Source of the DNA: Thermoplasmatota archaeon
GTDB lineage: Archaea > Thermoplasmatota > E2 > DHVEG-1
Assembly (NCBI GenBank): GCA_016930995.1
Contig: JAFGFQ010000166.1
Span: 21,092 to 85,091 of the forward strand
Length of the DNA: 64,000 bases
Reading direction: 5' to 3'
Position numbers and translations under genes: made by a program. Shown piece by piece: positions 35,027-44,671 of the stretch. How positions within the stretch are numbered: the first letter of the stretch is position 1; each line of letters opens with the position of its first letter. The notes beneath the pieces are model-generated. The model saw only the letters and a program-made list of their open reading frames with translations. It did no database searches and had not been told where the DNA came from.

Positions 35027-36364
35027 ATGAAAGCTATCTGTACCATCAGCCTGTGTATATTGATACTTATTCCATCGATACAAGCAGCGTGTTTCAACCA
35101 AAATCAAACCTTTAAAAATAATCCCTCGCCAATAGCGTTGTTAGATGGAGGTTGGGTTGAACAGCAGGAGGACTTAACGATCCTGCACGTCAATGGGTCT
35201 CATTATCAGATGGGCTTTCAACATGGGTATTTACTACGCACTGAGGTCCAGGAGAACATCCGTGCGTTCATCCATTATGCGGAGCAGTATCTGACAGTAC
35301 CTGATTTGCTCATGTTATGGAACACCTCTCAACCGTATATCCCTGCTCAGTATATCCAAGAAATCCAAGGGATTGCGGATGGAGCAAACATCTCCTTTGA
35401 CGATATTGCCGCAGCGATCACAGCGGTTGAATATTCTGATCACGGGTGCTTTGGGATTGCAGCGTGGGGCCCTGCTACCACGGATGGGACGTTGTACCAT
35501 GCAAGAAGTTTTGATCTCCCCTCAAATATCAAAGATCCAGTAAGTAAAAAGTTCGTCCATGAGAACACGGTGCTGATCGTCCGGAACCCGCTAAATGGTT
35601 CTGCCTCAATAAGCCCCTCGGTTGCCGGGTCATTTCATACCGGTGGTGGTATGAATAGCCATGGGGTCTGCTTGGGTATTCAGATCTGCTGGAGCAAGGA
35701 TCAAACATTTGAGGGGAACCTCTATCATTTCCGAGTTCAGGAGGTGCTTGATTCCGCGACAACAGCCGAAGAAGCAATACAGATACTGAATACGAACCGG
35801 ACCCATGGATTCAATTTCGTTGTATCCCAGGCAGATCCTGCTTGTGGTTTTGTGCTGGAACAAACTGCGAATCTAACCTATATTGGAACGCATAATGACT
35901 CTGTGGAAAGCACTCCACCGTTCTGGGCTATTAAGCACGTCGCCCGGCGGACCAATGTCTTTATTGATCCTACGATCGCAGAGACACAGCGGAAACGCTA
36001 TGACCCGACAGGGCTTATCGGGTTCCTTAACCTTCTCTTCTTCCAGAAGAGCTGCCCGTTTTTTGCGGTCTATCAATTGTATAAATCAGTAAGTAAGAGT
36101 ATAAATTCCTCGTGGGGTGCGTTGACCTTGAATGAAACAATGGACGTGCTTCAGAATGGATATCGCGCTAAGGGATTTCCCCTCTTGCAGGTCATCAAGT
36201 TCTTCGGTAGGGGCACGGGGATGGCGGAAGCCTGGAACCAATGGGTCGCCTGTGGGAAGACCGGGGATATGGTGGTGAGTTTTGCCACCCATGAGCACCT
36301 CGCGTTTCAGACAGAGCCGACGTATGTGAATTTCTATGAGTTGCTAAGCGCTGTCCCGCCATAG
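35027..36364 (+). CDS. secreted C45-type (acyltransferase/amidohydrolase) Ntn hydrolase
   Basis: A 445-residue exported protein of the family that includes isopenicillin-N acyltransferase and other C45 autoproteolytic enzymes. A signal peptide (KAICTISLCILILIPSIQA) precedes a first part with QMGFQHGYLLRTEV. The probable N-terminal nucleophile is Cys141 in GCFGIAAWGPATTDG, which would be exposed by self-cleavage; YHARSFDLP follows. The ATG at 35027 follows a TATA box near 34981-34990. It may hydrolyse N-acyl amino acids or small amides outside the cell. Confidence 0.75.
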   Translation: MKAICTISLCILILIPSIQAACFNQNQTFKNNPSPIALLDGGWVEQQEDLTILHVNGSHYQMGFQHGYLLRTEVQENIRAFIHYAEQYLTVPDLLMLWNTSQPYIPAQYIQEIQGIADGANISFDDIAAAITAVEYSDHGCFGIAAWGPATTDGTLYHARSFDLPSNIKDPVSKKFVHENTVLIVRNPLNGSASISPSVAGSFHTGGGMNSHGVCLGIQICWSKDQTFEGNLYHFRVQEVLDSATTAEEAIQILNTNRTHGFNFVVSQADPACGFVLEQTANLTYIGTHNDSVESTPPFWAIKHVARRTNVFIDPTIAETQRKRYDPTGLIGFLNLLFFQKSCPFFAVYQLYKSVSKSINSSWGALTLNETMDVLQNGYRAKGFPLLQVIKFFGRGTGMAEAWNQWVACGKTGDMVVSFATHEHLAFQTEPTYVNFYELLSAVPP

Positions 36365-36442
36365 ACGAGTGATGTCTTTGCTTTTAACTATGGTTGTGTT
36401 TTCTCCATACAATAATATACGTCTTATGTAATGTGTTTGGTC

Positions 36443-37543
36443 ATGCTTGCTCCGCGCATCGAGCTTTTTGACTGGTTGCTACACAACGCATCCAAGGCCT
36501 CCTATAATCTTGCATATAGCAATATTCAAGGGGTGACCATGGGAGAGTATGAGCGTATCACCAGTTTTCCATTTTCAGATGAGTTCGACCTTGGTGTGAA
36601 TGCCCAAGAGGGTGCCTGGGAATTGAAAGAGGTTCTGTACTCACGCTATGGATGCGCATCTGATAACATTGTCACAACTACGGGGGCATCGGAAGCAAAC
36701 TTCCTTGTGTTTGCCTCACTGCTTGCGAAAGGAGATGAGTTCATTATCGAGCAACCCGGGTATCAACCGATGTGGTTGACACCAGCGATGCTTGGTGCTC
36801 GCCGTATTTCCTGGCCACGGAGGTTCCATGATAAATTCCGAGCCGACATCGAATCATTAGAAAGACTTTTTTCTAAAAAAACCAAACTTGTTGTATTGAC
36901 GAATCTTCATAATCCAAGCGGTGTTTTGACAGAGAAACACACCATCCAGACGATAGCACGTCTTGCAAAGGAACATAATGCCTATGTTCTTGTCGATGAG
37001 ATCTTTTTAGATGGATCGTTTGTGTCACAACCGTCGTCGTTTGGGTTACCAAACGTGATTGTTACGACAAGCACAACAAAAATCTATGGTTTAGGTGGAC
37101 TGCATACCGGATGGATTGTGGCGCCACACCATGTTATAGAACTCTGTCAGAGGTTTAAAGCACATTCGACAGGTGCATCGTCGTACACCTCTGAGCTGAT
37201 GACTGCCCAGATATTGAGAAACGCTCGTGAGAAGCTTATACAACGGTTTCAGAAAAGGTCAACAGAGAATCTGCGCTGTCTTGAGAAATGGATGGACGAG
37301 CATGCAGAGTGGTTTGAGTGGGTTAAACCAGATGGCGGACTTGTGTGTTTCCCGAGATATTCGATGGATATCTCCTCGCTTAAGCTCTGTACTTATTTGA
37401 TGGACACGCAAAAGATATTACTGAATCCTGGGTCGTTTTTCAATCTTGAAGGGTTTATCCGTCTGTCCTATGGATGTGATACTCCTCTGCTGCAGGAGGC
37501 ATTACAGGCGCTTGAAAAGGGTCTTGAAGTGTTGCAGACGTAA
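36443..37543 (+). CDS. PLP-dependent aminotransferase, class I/II
   Basis: Fold-type I aminotransferase of 366 residues. It has the aromatic/serine region TTGASEANFLVF, the cofactor aspartate in VLVDEIFLD, the Schiff-base lysine in TSTTKIYGLGGLHTGW and the substrate arginine in GFIRLSYG. The residue pattern fits aspartate/aromatic-type transaminases, but the substrate is not determined. MLAPRIELFDW at 36443 is preferred to an ATG four codons earlier. Confidence 0.85.
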   Translation: MLAPRIELFDWLLHNASKASYNLAYSNIQGVTMGEYERITSFPFSDEFDLGVNAQEGAWELKEVLYSRYGCASDNIVTTTGASEANFLVFASLLAKGDEFIIEQPGYQPMWLTPAMLGARRISWPRRFHDKFRADIESLERLFSKKTKLVVLTNLHNPSGVLTEKHTIQTIARLAKEHNAYVLVDEIFLDGSFVSQPSSFGLPNVIVTTSTTKIYGLGGLHTGWIVAPHHVIELCQRFKAHSTGASSYTSELMTAQILRNAREKLIQRFQKRSTENLRCLEKWMDEHAEWFEWVKPDGGLVCFPRYSMDISSLKLCTYLMDTQKILLNPGSFFNLEGFIRLSYGCDTPLLQEALQALEKGLEVLQT

Positions 37544-37545
37544 CG

Positions 37546-38046
37546 TTAGTAATTTTTTTTCCGTACGAGAATGATACTTGCGCAGAGGGCGAAGATGAAG
37601 ATAAGTAGTTCGAAACCTGGGGTGGAGGTATCGTTCTTCCCATTGTCTGTATCATCGGTTGGGATTGTATACTGAGTGGTTTTTGCACCACCTTGGTTGC
37701 ATGAGGTAGTGACCTCTATGGTATCTCCGACGGTCGCGTTAATAAAATAGGTGTAGGTAAAACTTGAGGCGCTGGGTTGTTCGGCGTAGGTCGATGTGTT
37801 GTAGATAGCGCCGTTTTTCTTTATTTGAACTGTTTGGATGTAATGGGTTGTTGGGTCGCTTACTTGGTGCGAGATGGTGAGACGTAGTTCCTGGGTTTCA
37901 AGGTTATATGATATAGTTTGTGTCGATGGTGAGTGGGCGCAGACGGTGAAGGGAAGAATTGTGAGGCTCAAAGTGAGAAAAAGGAAGAGTACGCAAGATT
38001 TCTTTGGATAGATGTTCCGTTCGTGAGTGAGTTTTTTCGTTTTCAT
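37546..38046 (-). CDS. secreted Ig/desulfoferrodoxin-like protein with PGF-CTERM-like tail
   Basis: A 166-residue exported protein. It has a signal peptide (residues about 15-36), one beta-sandwich domain of desulfoferrodoxin/SoxZ-like pattern (LRLTISHQVSDPTTHYIQTVQIKKNG and VTTSCNQGG), an Asp/Thr-rich linker and a C-terminal TPGFELLIFIFALCASIILV-RKK tail. That tail resembles PGF-CTERM signals that archaeosortases cut. The iron ligands of true desulfoferrodoxin are not all evident. It lies 3 bp from the convergent aminotransferase. Confidence 0.65.
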   Translation of the reverse strand: MKTKKLTHERNIYPKKSCVLFLFLTLSLTILPFTVCAHSPSTQTISYNLETQELRLTISHQVSDPTTHYIQTVQIKKNGAIYNTSTYAEQPSASSFTYTYFINATVGDTIEVTTSCNQGGAKTTQYTIPTDDTDNGKNDTSTPGFELLIFIFALCASIILVRKKNY

Positions 38047-38126
38047 TTCCTGATCATTTCCGTTTTTTTATTGAAGAATGAATGGTCTTGTTTTATTTGG
38101 AGTTTACGGAAAGATAATATGTCTTT

Positions 38127-38345
38127 TTATATATATGAAGATATGCCTAATAGAAGATGGATGATTCCGAATAGAAGTGCGAGGTACGCAAATCGAAAAT
38201 GCCACTGGACAGACAGCTTGGTTTTTCCTTTCCTGCGAAGCATCGCAACTGTTGCTGAGGAAAACAAAAAAATGAAGGAGACAATACCCAGATATACCAC
38301 AAAAGGAATCCCCGCGATGAGATAATAGCTAATTTCTTGGAACAT
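38127..38345 (-). CDS. small two-helix membrane protein
   Basis: A 72-residue protein with two membrane segments (IAGIPFVVYLGIVSFIFLF and FRFAYLALLFGIIHLLLG) joined by a basic loop containing LRRKGKTKLSVQWH. A TATA-like element on the minus strand (CATATTATATATAG, about 38367-38380) and AAGGAATGAG before the ATG support it as a real gene. The family and role are unknown to me. Confidence 0.6.
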   Translation of the reverse strand: MFQEISYYLIAGIPFVVYLGIVSFIFLFSSATVAMLRRKGKTKLSVQWHFRFAYLALLFGIIHLLLGISSYI

Positions 38346-38467
38346 ATGTACTCATTCCTTACTTCTATATATAATATGTGAATAATCAACTCTTTTTATG
38401 CTCTTCCATAACCAAGAATCTACCTGGGGTCATATATGTTTTTATAACGAAACAATGATTAGAACTC

Positions 38468-40543
38468 ATGAAGATGACGCATGTTCGAAAAAGAACAGGG
38501 GAAATCGTTCCTTTCGATGCTGAAAAAATCACGGTTGCTATCCAGAAGGCACAGCTTGCACTTGGAAGAAAGAATCGAAAAAAAGCTGAGGCGATTACCA
38601 GAACCATTGTAAAGTCTCTTGAGTCGAAACAATCATCGTTTTCCAATGGAATCCCTTCGATTGAACAAATCCAGGATATTGTTGAGGATGTTTTGGAGCA
38701 AAAAGATAAACGTGTCTACAAGGCATATGCATTGTATCGACGCTCCCGGGGAATCGCCCGTGAAATCCAACGGTATTTCAAGATACAAGATGACCTGAAA
38801 CTCGATGTGAACGCCCTCAAAGTCCTCCAGGAACGATACCTGCTCAAGGATGAATCCGGAAAGATTATCGAGACACCAACTCAGCTCTTCCAAAGGGTGG
38901 CAAAGGCAATTGCCGCACAAGACAGTCGATATGGAGAAGATCCTGCAAAATCAGAGCAAGCTTTTTTTACCGCGATGCGCAACCTCGAATTCCTCCCGAA
39001 TTCACCAACGCTCATGAACGCAGGAACACCACTTGGTCAGTTGTCCGCCTGCTTTGTTCTTCCTATCGAAGACAGTCTGGAGGGGATTTTTAGCACGCTG
39101 AAGAACATGGCTCTCATCCAGCAATCAGGTGGCGGAACTGGGTTTAGTTTCAGTCGGTTGCGTGAAAAAGGAGCGATTGTGAAGAGTACCAAAGGCGTCG
39201 CAAGCGGTCCCATCTCATTTATGCGAATCTTCGATAGCACGACCGATGTGATAAAACAAGGTGGAAAACGACGTGGTGCGAACATCGGTATTCTCCATTG
39301 TACCCATCCGGACATTGCTGAATTTGTTACCGCAAAGTCGGGAAGAAGACTGACGAATTTCAACATCTCTGTTGCAGTGACCGATTCGTTCATGAGAAAG
39401 GCATTGAGCAAAGAAACCATCGTTTTACGCAGTCCGAAAACAAACAAGATTGTTCAGAGAATCAATGCAGCTGATCTTTTCGAAATGATCGTGCGAAACG
39501 CCTGGGAGACCGGGGACCCAGGGTTATTGTTTATCGATGAGATCAATCGAAAGCATCCTCTCCGAAGGAGTGGCACTATCGAAGCGACCAACCCGTGTGG
39601 CGAGGTTCCGCTCTTAGCCTTTGAATCCTGTAACCTTGGAAGTATCAATCTGACAAAAATGGTAAAAGACGGAAAGGTGAATTGGAAAAAACTTCGTTTG
39701 ACCACACGGCTTGCCGTCCATTTCCTCGACAACGTCATTGACGCGAATAACTACCCGCTGCCTCAGACGGAAACAATCACCAAGGCACATCGCAAGATCG
39801 GGCTTGGTGTGATGGGGTTTGCTGATTTATTATATGTATTAAAAATACCATACGACAGTAAGGAAGCCTTGCGCCTTGGCGAGCGTCTCATAAGGTTTAT
39901 CGCCAAAGAAGCGCAAGACCAATCAGTCGCACTTGGGAAGAAACGCGGGTCGTTTAAGAGTTTTAAGGAGAGTTCCTGGGCGAAAAAATATCCCGCGATG
40001 CGCAATGCAACCTGCATCACCATCGCTCCGACCGGAACAATCAGCATCATCGCAGGGTGTTCCTCAGGCATCGAACCAGTGTTTGCGTTAGCATTCATTC
40101 GGCGTGTGATGGAAGGAAAACAGCTCCCAGAAATAAACGAAACATTCAAGCGTGAGCTGCTGAGCCGTGACCTTTACTCAGAAGAACTAACCCATCGTAT
40201 TTCCAAAGTTGGAAACATTCAAAAGGAAAGACTCCCAGCGGACCTCAAAAAAATCTTTGTGACATCACTGGATATCGCACCTGAATTTCATATTCAGATG
40301 CAGGCTGCGTTCCAACGATATGTGGATAATGCAGTCAGTAAAACCGTGAACCTTCCAAAGGATGCGACACAGAAGGATGTACAGAATATCTACGTGCGAG
40401 CGTGGCAGTTGAAATGCAAAGGAATTACGATTTATCGATATGGGAGTAAACCTGAGCAGGTCCTTTATCTTGGAACCGGAAGACCAATCGTGGTGACGAC
40501 GGATTACGCGGGAGGATGCCCGACAGGATTATGCCCGCTGTAA
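38468..40543 (+). CDS. nrdJ: ribonucleotide reductase large chain, class II (B12) type
   Basis: Makes deoxyribonucleotides. The 691-residue protein has an N-terminal ATP-cone (residues about 1-95), then the catalytic barrel with NPCGEVPLLAFESCNLGS and APTGTISIIAGCSSGIEP, and two cysteines at the very end (GCPTGLCPL) that can serve as redox pair. Sequence and the absence of any NrdB gene nearby favour the adenosylcobalamin-dependent class; class I cannot be fully excluded by eye. It needs no inteins or fusion. An A/T-rich promoter lies just upstream. Confidence 0.88.
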   Translation: MKMTHVRKRTGEIVPFDAEKITVAIQKAQLALGRKNRKKAEAITRTIVKSLESKQSSFSNGIPSIEQIQDIVEDVLEQKDKRVYKAYALYRRSRGIAREIQRYFKIQDDLKLDVNALKVLQERYLLKDESGKIIETPTQLFQRVAKAIAAQDSRYGEDPAKSEQAFFTAMRNLEFLPNSPTLMNAGTPLGQLSACFVLPIEDSLEGIFSTLKNMALIQQSGGGTGFSFSRLREKGAIVKSTKGVASGPISFMRIFDSTTDVIKQGGKRRGANIGILHCTHPDIAEFVTAKSGRRLTNFNISVAVTDSFMRKALSKETIVLRSPKTNKIVQRINAADLFEMIVRNAWETGDPGLLFIDEINRKHPLRRSGTIEATNPCGEVPLLAFESCNLGSINLTKMVKDGKVNWKKLRLTTRLAVHFLDNVIDANNYPLPQTETITKAHRKIGLGVMGFADLLYVLKIPYDSKEALRLGERLIRFIAKEAQDQSVALGKKRGSFKSFKESSWAKKYPAMRNATCITIAPTGTISIIAGCSSGIEPVFALAFIRRVMEGKQLPEINETFKRELLSRDLYSEELTHRISKVGNIQKERLPADLKKIFVTSLDIAPEFHIQMQAAFQRYVDNAVSKTVNLPKDATQKDVQNIYVRAWQLKCKGITIYRYGSKPEQVLYLGTGRPIVVTTDYAGGCPTGLCPL

Positions 40544-40675
40544 TCTTAAAAAACACAAATATTTAAGTAGCATTATGAGATAAGAAGACCTATCCTGCGG
40601 ATGAAATTGATGCACTACATCCTCCTATCGTGTGTTTCTTTTATTTTGTAGGATGAGAAGACGGAAGGAGAGACA

Positions 40676-41119
40676 ATGAAGAACATAAAAGAGGGCGATA
40701 CCGTCCAGATTCTATGCGAAGCAAAATTCGAGACCGGGGAGCTCTGCTATAAGAATACGGCAGAAGAACCAATCCAGATTGTCGTAGGGGAAGGAAAATT
40801 CTTTCCTGTCGTTGAGAAAGCATTGCAGGACATGACTGAAGGGGAATCAAAAGTAGTAATCCTGGAAGCCGAGGATGCGTTTGGTCCGCATATCGAGGAC
40901 CTGGTCATCAAGGTTCCAAAAACGGTCTTTAACACCGAGGTGACCCTAGAGATTGGTTCTCGGATAAAAATCGACGTACCAAACGGTAAATCGTTCGTCG
41001 GTACAATCATCTCCATGGACGACCAGACGTTAACGTTGGATATGAACCATCTTTTAGCGGGAAAACGCCTGGTAGTCACGGTCACAGTTGTTTCAATAGC
41101 AGAACAGAATCATTCATAA
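40676..41119 (+). CDS. FKBP-type peptidyl-prolyl isomerase (SlyD-like)
   Basis: A 147-residue isomerase/chaperone. It has the FKBP core (EGDTVQILCEAKFETGEL) with an insert-in-flap domain (SKVVILEAEDAFGPHIEDLVIKV and GSRIKIDVPNGK), the plan of archaeal short FKBPs. GGAAGGAGAGAC ends just before the ATG and should act as ribosome binding site. The TATA-like AAATATTTAAG near 40556-40566 implies a leader of about 85 nt. Confidence 0.9.
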   Translation: MKNIKEGDTVQILCEAKFETGELCYKNTAEEPIQIVVGEGKFFPVVEKALQDMTEGESKVVILEAEDAFGPHIEDLVIKVPKTVFNTEVTLEIGSRIKIDVPNGKSFVGTIISMDDQTLTLDMNHLLAGKRLVVTVTVVSIAEQNHS

Positions 41120-41123
41120 TAAA

Positions 41124-41160
41124 TGAATTTTTTCTTTGCAGAAAAGAAAGAAAAAATTCA
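41124..41160. terminator. bidirectional terminator-like inverted repeat
   Basis: TGAATTTTTTCTTT at 41124-41137 is an exact inverted copy of AAAGAAAAAATTCA at 41147-41160, giving 14 pairs around a 9-base loop. It lies between the convergent FKBP gene and gatD, so it can end transcripts from both sides. Confidence 0.6.
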
Positions 41161-41202
41161 AGGAACATCCAAATGAACATCATCCCCCTTTTAAAGTTTT
41201 TT

Positions 41203-42591
41203 TTATTTCATATGTTTTGCGACGAAGGCGTCAACCTCAGGAAGGCCACCCTGCAGGATGATATACCCGTTCTGTGGTTCTCGCTCTGTGATTTCTCCAG
41301 CAATGGGCGTAAGCATGATCTTTTTTACCTCATCGGGATTTGTGGTATGCCCAAGAGCCCAGCAGAGTTTCATATACGCAACCTCAGGGAGCATGTTCTG
41401 AGCAGGGATGACACCTAACTTCATGAGATCCCGACCTGTGTCATAGACGTACATCTGCACATACCCCCAGAGAGTCTGGACGGTCATATAAACAGCGATT
41501 CCCTCTTCTATTGCCCGTTGAAGAGGAGCATATAAAGGTTTATTGACGTGACCTAACCCAGTGCCGGCGATGACAATCCCTTTGTACTTATGATCAATCA
41601 ACGATTCAATCATATCTGGCAGCATATTAGGATAATAATAGACAATGGCAACCTTCTCCTCAAAGGCAGTGTCAATGATGACGTCCCTATCCTTCCTGCG
41701 TTTGTTGTAATCCTTGCGGAAATACCTAAACTCAGTTGGAGTCACTGTCCCAAGAGGGATGTCACCGATGGTCCGGAACGTGCTACGATAACTGCTATGC
41801 ATTTTCCGTACACGGGTTCCCCGGTGAAGGAGGTTATACTGATCGCTTGTTGGCCCAAACATACATACCATAATTTCCGCGATATCACAGTAAGCCGCAG
41901 TCCGGGTCGCGTTGATGAGGTTTAAAGCTGCGTCACTTGAGGGCCGGTCTGAGGATCTCTGTGAACCAACCAAGACGATAGGTACGGGTGGTTTTTGCAC
42001 CATGAAGGAAAGGATCGCTCCCGTATGGTGCATGGTATCGGTGCCATGGCCTATCATGATGCCATCGACACCGCTTTCGATCTCCCGACCAATTGCTTTG
42101 GCGGTGGTAATGTACTGTTCCGGCCCCATGTTTTCACTAAAAATCCCATATAACTTCTCCGTCTTTAGATTGCAAATCCCTGCAAGCTCTGGGACTGCGC
42201 CGTACAGTTCACCAGGGGAGAACGCAGGTATCACCGCACCGGTGCGATAATCAAGCCTTGATGCGATGGTTCCGCCAGTGCCAAACAAGGTCACATTTGG
42301 TTTTTTTACATCCTTTGGGAATTCTGATTCAGGTATCTTATAATGGCCTTCCTTGTATCCAATTTCCTGGACGGATTTGATGGAGTTAACCTTTATACCA
42401 ACATTGTACCCATTATGAAGCTTTAGGACAATATGCTGGTCATCTTCTGTTTCTGCCCGGGGGAGGATGATGCCATTAAAGGTACCTCGTGTCGATGTGA
42501 TGATGACATCACTCCAGACCTTCACGCCAAGGTCGATGAGTTTCTTTTTTGCTGCCCCACGATAGCCTTTGTATCTATCATCATTTGCCAT
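41203..42591 (-). CDS. gatD: Glu-tRNA(Gln) amidotransferase subunit D, divergent paralogue
   Basis: Asparaginase-like subunit that releases ammonia from an amide donor for Gln-tRNA(Gln) formation. The 462-residue protein has the N-terminal GatD beta domain (LKLHNGYNVGIKV), then FGTGGTIASRLDYRTGAV, GHGTDTMHHTGA and VGSQRSSDRPSSDA, so both catalytic threonines and the HGTDT aspartate are kept. It differs from the usual sequence in GSQRSS and ICMFGPTSD. GGTGA just before ATG 42591 supports that start. It is divergent to gatE, so the two may share control. Confidence 0.88.
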   Translation of the reverse strand: MANDDRYKGYRGAAKKKLIDLGVKVWSDVIITSTRGTFNGIILPRAETEDDQHIVLKLHNGYNVGIKVNSIKSVQEIGYKEGHYKIPESEFPKDVKKPNVTLFGTGGTIASRLDYRTGAVIPAFSPGELYGAVPELAGICNLKTEKLYGIFSENMGPEQYITTAKAIGREIESGVDGIMIGHGTDTMHHTGAILSFMVQKPPVPIVLVGSQRSSDRPSSDAALNLINATRTAAYCDIAEIMVCMFGPTSDQYNLLHRGTRVRKMHSSYRSTFRTIGDIPLGTVTPTEFRYFRKDYNKRRKDRDVIIDTAFEEKVAIVYYYPNMLPDMIESLIDHKYKGIVIAGTGLGHVNKPLYAPLQRAIEEGIAVYMTVQTLWGYVQMYVYDTGRDLMKLGVIPAQNMLPEVAYMKLCWALGHTTNPDEVKKIMLTPIAGEITEREPQNGYIILQGGLPEVDAFVAKHMK

Positions 42592-42736
42592 GTGATTCAC
42601 CATGAGTACGTGCAAAAACGGTAAGTGAGAAGGACTATAAAGAAATATAGTTCTCCCTTTTTCATGTAAAATAATGCTTTCTCTCGGACAGGAGACGTAA
42701 TGTTTAGATAGAAGTAGCGTATTTGACCCCCTCAGA

Positions 42737-44659
42737 ATGTCTGATGATTTCGTTGAAAACGACGCCTATTACAAAGAATTAGGCTTACGATGTGGTCTTG
42801 AGGTTCATCAACAGTTGTTGACTCAGAAAAAACTCTTTTGCCGGTGTCGTGCGGTGCTCCATCGGGATGAACCAAGCGCAGTCCTCTTACGACACATGCG
42901 ACCAACGCTTTCAGAGCTTGGTGAATATGATGGCACGGCACTTATGGAGTTTAAGACCAAGAAGAATGTTATCTACCAGCTCTATAACGATACGGTATGT
43001 ACCTATGAGATGGATGATACGCCACCTTTTCATCTCAACCACGAGGCGTTAGACATCGCACTTGAGATTGCTCTCTTGCTTAACTATAGCATCGTCGATG
43101 AGATTCACATCAGCAGAAAGCAGTACCTCGATGGAAGCATCCCGACCGGTTTTCAAAGAACAGGAATCGTCGGTGTCGAAGGATGGATTCCCTATAAAGA
43201 GAGAAAGATACATCTGATTCAACTGGGGTTGGAAGAAGACGCTTGTCGGGAAATCAGCGATAAAGGTCATCAGATTGTATTCAAAACCGATCGGTTAAGT
43301 ATCCCGCTAGTGGAGGTCGTGACACATCCTGATATACAGACTCCAACGGAAGCCGGCGAAGTCGCCTGTCTCATCGGTCGTTTACTACGCTCGACCGGGA
43401 AAGTACGACGAGGGCTCGGTAGCGTCCGCCAAGATATCAACGTAAGTATTAAAGGAAGCACCCGCATCGAGTTAAAAGGAGTGTCTAAACTCCAGTATAT
43501 CCCACGGGCAGTGGCTCATGAGGCATGCCGACAGAAAGCACTTCTTGACATCCGAGATGAGCTACGGCTTCGAGGGATAACCGAAAAAACATTTCAGAGT
43601 GAACAGAAAGATGTGACATCGCTGTTGAAACATACACGATCCCAACGTATGAAAGAGACCCTGAAAAACAAAGGGAAAATTCATGGCATCATATTGCGAG
43701 GGTTCGCCGGTATTTTTGAGAGGCCGACGCAGGCAGGAAAGACATTTACAGACGAGATAGCAGGCCGGGTACGGGTGATTGCGTGTCTTGATGTGATGCC
43801 TAACATCGTTTCACATGCGCATTTCACGCGTTTTGGATTAAGCAAAACTGAGACAACAGCCTTAGAAACCCTATTTGAGACAAAACCAACTGATACGATC
43901 GTCCTTGTCTGGGGATGCGAGGAGGATGTGAAAACCGCAATAAAGGAAATCAAAATACGGGCGGTGGAGGCGACAATCGGAGTGCCATCTGAAACCAGGC
44001 AGGTGTTCCCTGATGGGACCAATGATTTTGAACGGATTTTACCTGGGCCGAACCGGATGTACCCTGACACGGACACACCACCGACACCGATAACAGAGAA
44101 AACGTTGGAGATCATTAAGAAAAGAATGCCTGAACACCTCGGGGACCGCGAAAAACGGTTAGCATCCCTTGGGCTGCCTCCGTCTCTCGTCACAACCCTT
44201 AGTATCTCAAGACATTTAAGAGTTTTCGATCGTATAGTAGAAACCATGAAGGTGAGCCCAGGTCTTGTCGCGACAACGCTGATGGGAACATTAACATGGC
44301 TGCGAAGACAAGGAAAAGATATTGAGAACTTGTCAGAGGAAACCTTGTATCAAGTATTCTTGTTGCTGGGTGAGAAGCGATTCAGTAAGGAGGCGCTGCC
44401 AAAGCTTCTTGCTTTTTTGGCAGATAATCCAGAAACGACCGCGGTCGAGGCACTCAAAGCCCTTCAGATATCGCCTCTTTCTATGGAAGATCTACAAGGT
44501 GTTGTCGATGAGGTTATTGAGACGTGTTCCAAATCTCAGCATGTTGAGTGTTCAATTGATAGGGCCATGGGAGAAATCATGAAGGTCGCCCGGAATAGGA
44601 TTGACGGGAAAATCGTCTATGACCTCGTAGAATCAAAAGTACATTCTTCGAAAAAATAA
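42737..44659 (+). CDS. gatE: Glu-tRNA(Gln) amidotransferase subunit E
   Basis: Kinase and transamidase subunit, found only in archaea, that activates Glu-tRNA(Gln). The 640-residue protein has the GatB-like cradle (GLEVHQQL near residue 18, LDGSIPTGFQRTG and RGLGSVRQDINVSI), an inserted GAD domain (about residues 300-410) and a C-terminal helical tail (VESKVHSSKK). The size matches the family. Start ATG 42737 is 145 bp from the gatD start on the other strand. Presence of GatDE indicates that glutamine is charged indirectly here. Confidence 0.96.
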   Translation: MSDDFVENDAYYKELGLRCGLEVHQQLLTQKKLFCRCRAVLHRDEPSAVLLRHMRPTLSELGEYDGTALMEFKTKKNVIYQLYNDTVCTYEMDDTPPFHLNHEALDIALEIALLLNYSIVDEIHISRKQYLDGSIPTGFQRTGIVGVEGWIPYKERKIHLIQLGLEEDACREISDKGHQIVFKTDRLSIPLVEVVTHPDIQTPTEAGEVACLIGRLLRSTGKVRRGLGSVRQDINVSIKGSTRIELKGVSKLQYIPRAVAHEACRQKALLDIRDELRLRGITEKTFQSEQKDVTSLLKHTRSQRMKETLKNKGKIHGIILRGFAGIFERPTQAGKTFTDEIAGRVRVIACLDVMPNIVSHAHFTRFGLSKTETTALETLFETKPTDTIVLVWGCEEDVKTAIKEIKIRAVEATIGVPSETRQVFPDGTNDFERILPGPNRMYPDTDTPPTPITEKTLEIIKKRMPEHLGDREKRLASLGLPPSLVTTLSISRHLRVFDRIVETMKVSPGLVATTLMGTLTWLRRQGKDIENLSEETLYQVFLLLGEKRFSKEALPKLLAFLADNPETTAVEALKALQISPLSMEDLQGVVDEVIETCSKSQHVECSIDRAMGEIMKVARNRIDGKIVYDLVESKVHSSKK

Positions 44660-44671
44660 AGGGAAAGAAGG

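Noticed and set aside
40601..40651. A 16-codon ORF (MKLMHYILLSCVSFIL) in the leader of the FKBP gene, a possible leader peptide.
   Set aside because: It has no convincing ribosome binding site and no regulatory codon run, and one such ORF is expected by chance.
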